Below, piece after piece: positions 7,104 through 15,402 of a stretch of DNA of 34,400 bases. This DNA is from Profundicola sp964553105 (GTDB lineage: Bacteria > Bacteroidota > Bacteroidia > Flavobacteriales > Weeksellaceae): the NCBI GenBank assembly GCA_964553105.1, contig CAZKJO010000027.1, positions 1 to 34,400 on the forward strand, in the 5' to 3' direction. Under the pieces are notes generated by a model, which saw only the letters and a list, made by a program, of their open reading frames with translations, was not told the DNA's origin and ran no database searches. The position numbers and the translations under genes are program-made. Each line of letters starts with the position of its first letter. Position 1 is the first letter of the stretch.

Positions 7104-9506
7104 ATGAGCGATAGAATATTATTACTTTTTACCCTATTATTAGGGAGTTTCTTAAATGGTCAAAATATAGTTGTAAAAGACAGCCTCACAAATATACCTT
7201 TGGAGGCTGTTTTAATTAAAACATCTAACAACCCTAAATCTACTACTACCAATCATTTAGGTTTAGCTCAAATAACCGAATTACCTGGAGATTCAATCAG
7301 TTTTTATCACGATAAATACGAACCTAAAACGATAGCGACCAGTAGATTATCTAAAGATGAGCTAAATACTATTTATTTAAAACACGAAATCTTTAGATTG
7401 CAAAGTGTTATTACAACAGGTACCAACTGGAAAAATAACTCTCAAAAATCTCCGATTTATGTTTCTTCTCTATCGGAAACAGAAATTCAGTTTTTAAATC
7501 AACCCACTACCGCCGATTTATTAAGTCAATCCAATGAAATTTATGTCCAGAAAAGTCAACTTGGCGGCGGAAGTCCTATGATTAGAGGCTTTTCTACTAA
7601 TCGACTGCTCCTAACGGTGGATGGTGTGAACATGAACAATGCAATTTTTAGATCTGGCAATTTGCAAAATATTATTGCGATAGATCCTTTTACGATTAAA
7701 AACATTGAGGTTATCTCGGGACCAGCTTCTGTGTTATATGGATCAGATGCCATTGGAGGTGTAATTAGCTTTGAAACCAAATCGGTTTTACCAACATCAG
7801 AATTCAAAGTAATAGGTGACGCGACTGCCCGTTATGCCTCGGCGGCGGAGGAGAAAACAATTCATGCAGATATTGATATTTCTATGCCCAAATGGTCTTC
7901 TATCACTTCTTTTACTTATACAGATTATGGCGATTTAAAAATGGGAAAACATGGTCCACAAGATTATCTGCGACAGCATTATGTGAGCCGTGTTGATGGT
8001 CAAGATATTTTAGTAGAAAATGATAATCCACGTATCCAGCGAGAGACCGGTTACAATCAAAAGAATTTACTGCAAAAATTTCTCTATAGACCCTCGTCGA
8101 ATTTGGATCTAACTGCTTCTTTTTCTTTTTCGGAAACATCAGATGTGCCACGATATGATAGATTGTTGCGATACCGAGGCGAAAACCTAAGATCGGCTGA
8201 ATGGTATTATGGACCTCAACAATGGATATTTACTAATATTAAAGCCGATTATCATCAGTCTAATTTCTTTTTTGATGAGGTTCGAAGTATTTTGTCTCAC
8301 CAATATTTCACAGAAAGCAGACATGATAGAGACTTTAATTCATTATTTAAGAACAATCGTTTTGAGCGTGTAAATGTTTGGGGCTTTGAAAATGCTTTTA
8401 TGAAGAAGATTGACGATAGAAACATGCTTCGATATGGAGCTGATTTGAAGTTTAATCATGTGAATTCTTCAGCCAACATAGAAAACATAAACTCGGGAGA
8501 GAAAGTAGCTGGTCCCAGTAGATATCCAGATGGCTCAACCTGGAATCAATATGGAGTTTATGCTAAATACATAAGAGAAATTACTAGTAGATTAAATCTT
8601 GTTTCAGGTATTAGATATGGCTTTGTAACTTCAAAATCTAATTTTTCTAATGAATTTTATAATTTCCCTTTCGAAGAATCTGAGTTAAAGACAGGTTCGT
8701 TGACAGGTAAACTAGGAGCCTATTACAAACCTTTTCGTCAATTGGAATTGAACGCTCAATTCTCTACTGGATTTAGAGCGCCCAATATAGATGATATGTC
8801 TAAAGTTTTTGACTCCGAGCCCGGCAGTGTTGTGGTTCCAAATCCAGATTTAAAACCTGAGTATATCTATAACATAGAAGCCGGAATTTCTAAATCTTTT
8901 GGCAATACACTTTATTTATCTGGTGTTGCCTATTATAGTTGGTTAGAAGATGCTTTGGTGAGAAGGGATTTCACACTAAATGGTGAATCTACCATGATAT
9001 ATGATGGAGAATTAAGTCAAATTCAGGCCATTCAAAATGCAGCGAGTGCTAGAGTATATGGTGGTATGCTTCAGATTGAGCTTAATTTAAATACAGAATT
9101 TAAACTACTCAGTAAAATAAATTACACCCACGGAGAAGAAGAATTAGATGATGGTACTATAGCGCCTATGCGCCATGCCGCGCCTTTGTTCGGGAATGTA
9201 GGTTTAGAGTATGGTAAAAATAAATTTAAAGCAAAATTACTTTATCAATATAATCAAGGTATAAAGGCAGAAGATATGCCGCCTAGCGAAAGAAATAAGG
9301 AATATTTGTATGCCAAAGACGGAGATGGCTTGCCTTATGCACCTTCTTGGAATATTTTTAATATTTCGGCACAATATAAATTAACCGACTACATCTCAAT
9401 TCATGGGCGTGTAGATAATATTTTTGATCATTTGTATCGCCCATACTCCTCTGGGATTTCTGCACCGGGTAGAAATTTTGTATTTTCGGTTCGAACTATT
9501 TTTTAA
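7104..9506 (+). CDS. TonB-dependent outer-membrane receptor, heme/siderophore type
   Basis: This is an outer-membrane importer energised by TonB. The 800 residues begin with a signal peptide ending near residue 19-20, followed by a short CarboxypepD_reg-like beta domain (about 20-95), a plug domain (about 110-230) with GGGSPMIRGFSTNRLLLTVD and VLYGSDAIGGVISFET, and a beta-barrel ending in FVFSVRTIF with a terminal Phe. The MIRGF plug motif and the NAIFRSGNLQN stretch recall receptors annotated for heme/hemoglobin or siderophores, but the substrate cannot be fixed from sequence. A possible weak promoter, AATATTTG at 7069-7076 with TTG at 7043-7045, lies just after pyk. The deaminase starts 2 bases after its stop. 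Confidence 0.92.
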   Translation: MSDRILLLFTLLLGSFLNGQNIVVKDSLTNIPLEAVLIKTSNNPKSTTTNHLGLAQITELPGDSISFYHDKYEPKTIATSRLSKDELNTIYLKHEIFRLQSVITTGTNWKNNSQKSPIYVSSLSETEIQFLNQPTTADLLSQSNEIYVQKSQLGGGSPMIRGFSTNRLLLTVDGVNMNNAIFRSGNLQNIIAIDPFTIKNIEVISGPASVLYGSDAIGGVISFETKSVLPTSEFKVIGDATARYASAAEEKTIHADIDISMPKWSSITSFTYTDYGDLKMGKHGPQDYLRQHYVSRVDGQDILVENDNPRIQRETGYNQKNLLQKFLYRPSSNLDLTASFSFSETSDVPRYDRLLRYRGENLRSAEWYYGPQQWIFTNIKADYHQSNFFFDEVRSILSHQYFTESRHDRDFNSLFKNNRFERVNVWGFENAFMKKIDDRNMLRYGADLKFNHVNSSANIENINSGEKVAGPSRYPDGSTWNQYGVYAKYIREITSRLNLVSGIRYGFVTSKSNFSNEFYNFPFEESELKTGSLTGKLGAYYKPFRQLELNAQFSTGFRAPNIDDMSKVFDSEPGSVVVPNPDLKPEYIYNIEAGISKSFGNTLYLSGVAYYSWLEDALVRRDFTLNGESTMIYDGELSQIQAIQNAASARVYGGMLQIELNLNTEFKLLSKINYTHGEEELDDGTIAPMRHAAPLFGNVGLEYGKNKFKAKLLYQYNQGIKAEDMPPSERNKEYLYAKDGDGLPYAPSWNIFNISAQYKLTDYISIHGRVDNIFDHLYRPYSSGISAPGRNFVFSVRTIF

Positions 9507-9508
9507 TC

Positions 9509-9946
9509 ATGCGCATGGATTCCAAACAAAAAAAATACGACAAGGCTTATTTGAAAATGGCCATGGAATGGGCAAAACTTTCCTATTGCAAAAGAAAACA
9601 AGTCGGCGCACTTATAGTAAAAGATCGGATGATTATTTCCGATGGTTATAATGGTACGCCAAGTGGATTTGAAAATCATTGTGAAGATAGCGAAGGTGAC
9701 ACCAAATGGTATGTGTTGCATGCCGAAGCCAATGCGATTCTGAAAGTAGCTTCTTCTACACATAATTGCAAAAATGCAACTTTGTACATAACCCTTTCTC
9801 CTTGTAGAGATTGTAGTAAATTAATTCACCAAGCAGGCATCAAGCGTGTGGTTTACATCAACTCTTATTCAGATACTGCTGGTATAGATTTCTTAGATCG
9901 CGCTGGTGTTGTGGTGCAACAAATCAGCATCGATGAATTAGCATAA
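9509..9946 (+). CDS. Deoxycytidylate (dCMP) deaminase family protein
   Basis: This zinc-dependent deaminase probably converts dCMP to dUMP for thymidylate synthesis. The 145 residues contain the zinc site HAEANAIL (His71, catalytic Glu73) and PCRDCSKLI (Cys99, Cys102). The N-terminal SYCKRKQVGALIVKD and GYNGTPSGF patterns are typical of the bacterial ComEB/dCMP deaminase group rather than of tRNA adenosine deaminases. ATG 9509 is used, but the ATG at 9515 is equally possible and would remove two residues. It sits directly behind the TonB receptor gene and 7 bases before the protease gene. Such protease and xerD neighbours are common in flavobacteria. Confidence 0.9.
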   Translation: MRMDSKQKKYDKAYLKMAMEWAKLSYCKRKQVGALIVKDRMIISDGYNGTPSGFENHCEDSEGDTKWYVLHAEANAILKVASSTHNCKNATLYITLSPCRDCSKLIHQAGIKRVVYINSYSDTAGIDFLDRAGVVVQQISIDELA

Positions 9947-9953
9947 ATCCTCT

Positions 9954-11543
9954 ATGAACTCCACCCTGCGTACTTTAAATATAATTCTTGCTTTGATAGC
10001 GGTCCTTATTATTTTTGGACTTGGCTACCAGACCGGGAAGAGGTATGATATTGCGGTAGATGAAAACGATAAATATGTAGCTATCTCCTATTCGGTAAAT
10101 GAGCAAAAAATGCGTCGCTTGATGAGCTTAATCGATAACCATTATGTGAATGATATCAACACCGATAGTTTGGTAGATAAGACGATTAGTTTTGTCATGT
10201 CTAATCTAGATCCCCACAGTGTTTATTTAGAAAAGAAACTATCCAGAAGTATGGATAGAGAAATGAAAGGCTATTATGTTGGGATTGGGATTCAATATGT
10301 AATCTATAAGGACACGATTGTTATTACGCATGTAGATAAGAACAGCCCTAATAAAGATTTGTTTAAATTATCAGATCGTGTAATCCAAGTAGGTGACTCT
10401 ACAGTAGTGGGCAAAGCTGCTGAGCGTGTAGGTGAAATGATACAGGGTGAAAATAATTCAAGCCTATCATTAGACATCCTGCGCGATGGAACTCGAAAAA
10501 CCCTCATTGCGAAACGTGGCGTTATACCCAAAGCCAGCGTTACCGAGTATTTTATGCTCAACAAAAACTTAGGTTATGTAAAGATCTCAAAATTTGTCTC
10601 AACTACGGCAGAAGAGTTTAGTGCAGTCTTAAAGCAACTTAAGAAAGAAGGCATGGAAAAATTGGTTTTAGATTTAAGAGGAAACCCTGGTGGCATTATG
10701 AGTGCGGCCGAGAAGATTGCCGATGAGTTTTTAACCGAGAATAAGCTTATTGTATTCACCCAAGACAATCAAGGTAAAAAAGAGTTTAGATATGCAACCA
10801 ACCGAGGTTCTATGGATGGTAAGCCTCTTTATGTATTGATAGACGAGGGTTCGGCTTCGGCGAGTGAAATTATAGCCGGTGCGATTCAGGATAATGATGC
10901 GGGCGTTATAATCGGCAGAAGAAGTTATGGTAAAGGACTAGTTCAGAGAGAAATTAGTTTGGGAGATGGGTCTAAATTAAGACTCACCACCGCCAAATAC
11001 TTTACGCCCTCGGGAAGATCTATTCAAAAACCCTATTTAAACGGAACCGAAGAATATAACCGAGATATAAGTGCGCGCTACATCAGCGGCGAAGTTTTCA
11101 ATAAAGACAGTATTAAAGTTCCGGATTCATTAATGTTTAAAACCAGTAAGGGAAGAACCGTTTATGGCGGTGGAGGTATTATTCCCGATGAGTTTATTCC
11201 GATTGATTCGGTAGGCTACGGAAGATGGTATTATGAACACGCGCATCGCAATATTTTTAATACAAGAATTTTTGAATACATCGAGCAAAACAATAAAAGT
11301 TTAAGTAAAATTAAAGAAGAACATTTTATTGCCTTTCATAATCCCAAAGAATTAGCAGAGGAATTATTGGCAAAAATCAACTTGGTTCCAGAGCAGTTTA
11401 GTGAAGCTGAAATGATGAACTTTCATACCTTTATTAAGGCAACTATGGCAAGATTTTTATATGGTGAATCAGCCTATAATAAAATTTGGAATCAACGCGA
11501 TCCTATGATCAATAAAGCGATTGAACTAAATCAAGCCCATTAA
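9954..11543 (+). CDS. S41 family C-terminal processing peptidase
   Basis: This periplasmic serine protease of the Tsp/CtpA family trims or degrades proteins from their C-termini. The 529-residue protein has one N-terminal hydrophobic segment (about 7-24) acting as membrane anchor or signal, then a PDZ domain (about 95-180) and the S41 core. Motifs are DLRGNPGG at 240-247, the nucleophile in GSASASE (Ser302 by spacing) and the general base Lys327 in SYGKG, 25 residues later as in E. coli Tsp. An alpha-helical tail of about 120 residues follows. Its stop lies 1 base before the xerD ATG, so the two genes are probably co-transcribed. Substrates are unknown. Confidence 0.95.
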   Translation: MNSTLRTLNIILALIAVLIIFGLGYQTGKRYDIAVDENDKYVAISYSVNEQKMRRLMSLIDNHYVNDINTDSLVDKTISFVMSNLDPHSVYLEKKLSRSMDREMKGYYVGIGIQYVIYKDTIVITHVDKNSPNKDLFKLSDRVIQVGDSTVVGKAAERVGEMIQGENNSSLSLDILRDGTRKTLIAKRGVIPKASVTEYFMLNKNLGYVKISKFVSTTAEEFSAVLKQLKKEGMEKLVLDLRGNPGGIMSAAEKIADEFLTENKLIVFTQDNQGKKEFRYATNRGSMDGKPLYVLIDEGSASASEIIAGAIQDNDAGVIIGRRSYGKGLVQREISLGDGSKLRLTTAKYFTPSGRSIQKPYLNGTEEYNRDISARYISGEVFNKDSIKVPDSLMFKTSKGRTVYGGGGIIPDEFIPIDSVGYGRWYYEHAHRNIFNTRIFEYIEQNNKSLSKIKEEHFIAFHNPKELAEELLAKINLVPEQFSEAEMMNFHTFIKATMARFLYGESAYNKIWNQRDPMINKAIELNQAH

Positions 11544-11544
11544 T

Positions 11545-12429
11545 ATGCAGTGGGACCAGGCACTTGCACAGTATCGTATCTATCTTAAATTAGAGCGAAA
11601 TTTATCTGAAAACACGATTTCTAACTATATACGAGACATTGAAAAGTTAAGAAGCATGTTTTCTGATGTTTCTCCCAATAAAATCACTTCGGAACAGGTA
11701 AGAGAATTCAACTACGAAAACGGAAAGAAATACGCGGTACGCTCTCAGGCTAGGATTCTCTCTGGCATCAAAAGTTTTTATGAATTTATGATTGAAGAAG
11801 AGTGGATAGAAATAAATCCTACTACACTCATTTCTGCGCCTAAAATCGGCAGCAATATACCCGATACGCTTTCTACCAAGGAAATTGACAAAATTATTGC
11901 GGCCATTGACTTATCGGCCGCTCATGGAGAGCGAAACAGAGCCATTATAGAATTGTTATATGGCTGTGGTTTAAGGGTATCTGAATTGACAGAGATTAAA
12001 ATTTCGGATCTATTTTTCGATGAAGATTTTATTCGTGTGCTGGGAAAGGGAAATAAACAACGTCTCATACCGATTGCTGCTTATACCCAGAAAATAATTA
12101 ATATTTATAAAGATCAAGTTCGTGTACATCAAAAAATTCAACCCAAATTTAGTGATCATTTGTTCCTAAATAACCGCGGCGGAAAACTGACCCGGGTGAT
12201 GATTTTCACGATCATTAAAAAATATGTTGAACTCGCTGGAATCAAAAAAAACATAAGTCCGCATACATTCAGACATAGTTTTGCCACGCATCTCCTAGAA
12301 AATGGAGCTGATTTAAGATCGATTCAATTAATGTTGGGCCACGAAAGCATTACCACTACAGAGATTTACATGCATATCGACAAAAAATTCCTAAGAGAGA
12401 ACATCGAGAAGTTTCATCCACGCAAATAA
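11545..12429 (+). CDS. xerD: Tyrosine recombinase XerD
   Basis: This site-specific recombinase works with XerC at dif to resolve chromosome dimers. The 294 residues match the family length. An N-terminal SAM-like core-binding domain covers about 1-90. The catalytic domain carries Arg144 (GCGLRVSEL), Lys168 (GKGNKQR), His240 and Arg243 (HTFRHSFATH), His266 (LGHESI) and the nucleophile Tyr275 (TEIYMH), so all conserved residues are present. The location among housekeeping genes, with no attachment repeats nearby, favours the chromosomal recombinase over a mobile-element integrase. It lies 1 base after the protease gene. Confidence 0.95.
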   Translation: MQWDQALAQYRIYLKLERNLSENTISNYIRDIEKLRSMFSDVSPNKITSEQVREFNYENGKKYAVRSQARILSGIKSFYEFMIEEEWIEINPTTLISAPKIGSNIPDTLSTKEIDKIIAAIDLSAAHGERNRAIIELLYGCGLRVSELTEIKISDLFFDEDFIRVLGKGNKQRLIPIAAYTQKIINIYKDQVRVHQKIQPKFSDHLFLNNRGGKLTRVMIFTIIKKYVELAGIKKNISPHTFRHSFATHLLENGADLRSIQLMLGHESITTTEIYMHIDKKFLRENIEKFHPRK

Positions 12430-12432
12430 TTC

Positions 12433-12460
12433 AATCAAACTATAAATTTTAGTTTTGATT
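12433..12460 (+). terminator. Weak hairpin after xerD
   Basis: AATCAAACT at 12433-12441 pairs with AGTTTTGATT at 12451-12460 with one bulge and a 9-base loop. No T run follows, so termination would be weak or absent. Its place 4 bases after the xerD stop is the only other support. Confidence 0.25.
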
Positions 12461-12484
12461 AAATTAATTAATAGGATAGTAAAA

Positions 12485-12517
12485 TTGACTTTAACGATAA
12501 AGCTTGCTATATCTTTG
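12485..12517 (+). promoter_or_regulatory. Promoter of the MFS exporter; -7 box 4 nt before the start codon
   Basis: TTG at 12485-12487 is followed after 22 bases by TATCTTTG at 12510-12517. Only CTGC separates this -7 box from the GTG start at 12522. Transcription from such boxes usually begins a few bases downstream, so the mRNA would start at or next to the start codon. Confidence 0.65.
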
Positions 12518-12521
12518 CTGC

Positions 12522-13724
12522 GTGGAAATTACATCTAGAGAAAAATTAATATTAGTTTTAATATTAGGTAGTATTGCCGCCTTGGGACCTTTTACAGTAG
12601 ACATGTATTTACCGGCATTCCCTGCGATTGCTGAAGATTTATCTACTTCGTTAAAAGTGATGTCCTATACCCTAACGAGTTACTTTTTGGGGATTTCAAT
12701 CGGACAATTAATCTATGGTCCCATCATCGACAAATACGGAAGAAAACCTCCTTTGATGATAGGTTTGGCCATTTATTCTGTCGCCTCATTTTGTCTAATT
12801 TTTTCACCTAATATCGACATTATGATTGTACTTAGATTCGTGCAAGCTTTGGGTGCAAGTGTGGGTATGGTGGCAAGTATGTCGATTGTTAGGGATATTT
12901 TTAAAGGTAAAGAAATTGCCAAAATGCTCACCAATATTATGTTGGTTATGGGTGTTGCTCCTGTTATTGCGCCTACGCTGGGTGGGCTGTTTTTAGACTA
13001 TTTTAAATGGGAAGCCATTTTCTTTTTCTTGTTTGCTATATCGGCATTAGTTTTAATTGCGGTTTATCTTTTACTTAAGGAAACCACCGGATATCAGCCT
13101 GATGTGAAGTTAAGGTTGGGGTCTAGCATTAAGAATTATTATAAAACACTTCAAAACAAAGCCTTTACTAAATTCACGATTTCGGGAAGTATTGCCATGG
13201 GATTTTTGTTTTGTTATATTGCCTCTATTCCCTTTATTTTCATGACTTGGTATGAGGTTTCACAACAAAACTTTGGCTTACTATTCGGGATGAACGCATT
13301 TGGGCTTATCCTCGGTAGTCAGATCAATCGGGTATTGCTCAAGAAATTTAATTTAATCTATATTACCAATGTAGTTTTTGTAATTATGTTGGTGGTCATG
13401 CTAGGTTTATTAATAGCCTTTTATATCACTACGGTAAATTTGGTAGCCTTTGCGATTACTATCTTTTTCATCATGTTTTTGATTGGCTTTTTAAACCCAA
13501 ATTCTATGGCACTGGCAATGGACAATGTCGATAAAAACATCGGATTAGCCTCTGCCTTGAATGGAAGTTTTAGAATGGCTTCAGGTGCGTTAGCCTCTGC
13601 TGGAATCGCGATTTTATTTGATGGAACACCTATGCCGTTTGTTTGGTTCATTTTTATCCTAATGAGCCTAAGTTTTGCACTTCATCTTTGGGCTTTGAAG
13701 ACAAATAAAATCAATAATGAGTAG
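12522..13724 (+). CDS. MFS multidrug transporter, Bcr/CflA family
   Basis: This inner-membrane proton antiporter is predicted to export small molecules such as drugs. The roughly 400-residue protein has about 12 hydrophobic helices. The family motif TVDMYLPAFPAIAEDL lies just after the first helix start, and the loop 2-3 motif GPIIDKYGRKPPL is conserved. The frame is open back to a TTG at 12504, but that lies before the -7 box, so the GTG at 12522 (VEITSREKL) is preferred; the next ATG falls inside the DMYLP motif and is too late. It has its own promoter and runs convergently toward gmk. The substrate is unknown. Confidence 0.9.
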   Translation: MEITSREKLILVLILGSIAALGPFTVDMYLPAFPAIAEDLSTSLKVMSYTLTSYFLGISIGQLIYGPIIDKYGRKPPLMIGLAIYSVASFCLIFSPNIDIMIVLRFVQALGASVGMVASMSIVRDIFKGKEIAKMLTNIMLVMGVAPVIAPTLGGLFLDYFKWEAIFFFLFAISALVLIAVYLLLKETTGYQPDVKLRLGSSIKNYYKTLQNKAFTKFTISGSIAMGFLFCYIASIPFIFMTWYEVSQQNFGLLFGMNAFGLILGSQINRVLLKKFNLIYITNVVFVIMLVVMLGLLIAFYITTVNLVAFAITIFFIMFLIGFLNPNSMALAMDNVDKNIGLASALNGSFRMASGALASAGIAILFDGTPMPFVWFIFILMSLSFALHLWALKTNKINNE

Positions 13725-13795
13725 GAGATGTATACGACGAAGCTCGCTTGAATTCTAAGATTATCTCAGCTTAATTCATATGCTTCTTGTAGTTT

Positions 13796-14365
13796 TTAGT
13801 CTTCTAGAAACTGATTTACAATTTGTTGAACTTCTTTTTTAGCTTCATCTAATTGATCATTGATTAAAACTCTATCGAATTGATCAGCAAAAGCCAATTC
13901 ATCTGCAGCTTTCTCGATGCGCATCTTTAGCTTTTCTGGGCTATCTGTGTTTCTAGCTGTCAATCGTTTGGCCAATTCATTTAAAGTTGGAGGTTGAACA
14001 AAAATAGATAAAGCTTGGTCGCCAAAAAGTTTCTTTAATCTCAATCCACCTTGAACATCGATATCAAATAATACATGTTTTCCTTCAGCCCAAATTCGTT
14101 GTATTTCTTGGTTTAAGGTTCCATAAAAGTGATCTGGATAAACCTCTTCCCATTCCGCGAATTCTTTGTTTTCTATCTTTTTATTAAACTCATCTACAGA
14201 AATAAAGTAATAATCTTTCCCATGAACTTCTCCTCTTCTTTTATCGCGCGTAGCACAAGAAATAGAAAAGCATAAATTATCGTTTTGCTCTAATAAATGC
14301 TTTACCAATGTAGTTTTACCCGCACCCGATGGCGCAGAAAAAATGATTAATTTACCTTCTTGCAT
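13796..14365 (-). CDS. gmk: Guanylate kinase
   Basis: This kinase phosphorylates GMP to GDP with ATP, essential for GTP and dGTP supply. The 189 residues carry the P-loop APSGAGKT at 11-18 and the GMP-binding SCATRDKRRGEVHGKDYYFI region at about 36-55. The length is slightly short but complete for the family. Its ATG shares one base with the TAA stop of yicC (TAATG), a sign of translational coupling. The yicC-gmk pair is common across bacteria. No clear terminator is visible in the 71 bases that separate it from the convergent exporter gene. Confidence 0.97.
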   Translation of the reverse strand: MQEGKLIIFSAPSGAGKTTLVKHLLEQNDNLCFSISCATRDKRRGEVHGKDYYFISVDEFNKKIENKEFAEWEEVYPDHFYGTLNQEIQRIWAEGKHVLFDIDVQGGLRLKKLFGDQALSIFVQPPTLNELAKRLTARNTDSPEKLKMRIEKAADELAFADQFDRVLINDQLDEAKKEVQQIVNQFLED

Positions 14366-15222
14366 TATAGTACGTTTAACATTTGTTCTTTGATTTTCTC
14401 TAACTCGTCTTTCATGTCTACCACCAACTTTTGCATCTCAGCGTGATTGGATTTAGAACCTAAAGTATTGATTTCTCTACCTAATTCCTGAGAAATAAAG
14501 TTAAGCTTCTTACCATTACTTTCCTCTGAATTCATAGTTTCTAAGAAATATTCGCAGTGGTTTTTTAAGCGAACTTTCTCTTCTGTAATATCCAACTTCT
14601 CTAAATAAAAAATAAACTCCTGCTCTACTCTATCTTGGTCTACATCTTTAAACTCTTCTAAAGATTTATGAATTCTTTGCTTTAATCTTTCAATACGCTC
14701 TTCCTCATACGCAGGAACTTGTGCCAGCAAATCCATAATGTTATGAATTCTTTGTCTAAACTCTTCTTTTAACACTTTTCCTTCGTCGAGCCTAAATTGC
14801 TGAATATTATCTAAAGCTTCCTTCAAGCCCACTTGGAATTCTTTCCAATCCTCTTCAGAAAATTCATTTTGATCTGATTGCATTACATCTGGCAAGGTCA
14901 TAGCTGCTTGAAATTTCTGTTCTATGCTCAACTCATGAGAAATGGCATCCATTTGACTCATATAAGCCCTAATTACCTTAATATTAAGATTGGTGAGTGC
15001 AGCAGGATCTAATACATCCGTATTTACATAAACATCCACCTTTCCGCGCATAAGCGACTCGGTGATTTGCTTTCTCATGTCTAGCTCTATAGAGCGCATC
15101 CAATGTGGTAAGCGAATATTTAAGTCTATATTCTTACTATTCAGAGACTTTATATCTAAATTATATCGAATTCCGTTGATGGTAACACTAGATTTACCAA
15201 AGCCCGTCATGGATTGTAACAT
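14365..15222 (-). CDS. YicC family endoribonuclease-like protein
   Basis: This 285-residue protein starts with the family hallmark MLQSMTGFGKSS and ends with the DUF1732 region (NEFSEEDWKEF through SKSNHAEMQKLVVDMKDELEKIKEQ), which is helical and charged. Members of the YicC family have been described as endoribonucleases that affect small RNAs and stress responses; the role in this organism is unknown. It is coupled to gmk through a one-base overlap. A -7 box (TACTTTTG on the minus strand, 15242-15249) lies 19 bases before its ATG and probably drives both genes. Confidence 0.93.
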   Translation of the reverse strand: MLQSMTGFGKSSVTINGIRYNLDIKSLNSKNIDLNIRLPHWMRSIELDMRKQITESLMRGKVDVYVNTDVLDPAALTNLNIKVIRAYMSQMDAISHELSIEQKFQAAMTLPDVMQSDQNEFSEEDWKEFQVGLKEALDNIQQFRLDEGKVLKEEFRQRIHNIMDLLAQVPAYEEERIERLKQRIHKSLEEFKDVDQDRVEQEFIFYLEKLDITEEKVRLKNHCEYFLETMNSEESNGKKLNFISQELGREINTLGSKSNHAEMQKLVVDMKDELEKIKEQMLNVL

Positions 15223-15241
15223 AAGATTATATTATTTGCAT

Positions 15242-15249
15242 CAAAAGTA
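15242..15249 (-). promoter_or_regulatory. -7 box of the yicC-gmk operon
   Basis: On the minus strand the sequence reads TACTTTTG, an exact match to TAnnTTTG, 19 bases before the yicC start. I see no TTG at the usual distance upstream, so the -33 element is weak or absent. Confidence 0.5.
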
Positions 15250-15402
15250 CTAAAATGTGTTAAGAATTCCTTGTATAATGCCCTGTTAAACTATATTTAA
15301 ACTCAATCTATCATCCAATGAATGGTGTAAAATTTGCATGAAAATATGGTCGAATTTAAATTAAAACATATTTTGATTTAACCTAGTAAGAACAAGCACT
15401 CA

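Noticed and set aside
11545..12429. XerD as a mobile-element integrase
   Set aside because: There are no attachment repeats, tRNA gene or foreign cargo nearby, and the length and neighbours fit the housekeeping recombinase.
12504..12521. Upstream TTG start for the MFS exporter
   Set aside because: It precedes the -7 box, so it would not be in the mRNA.
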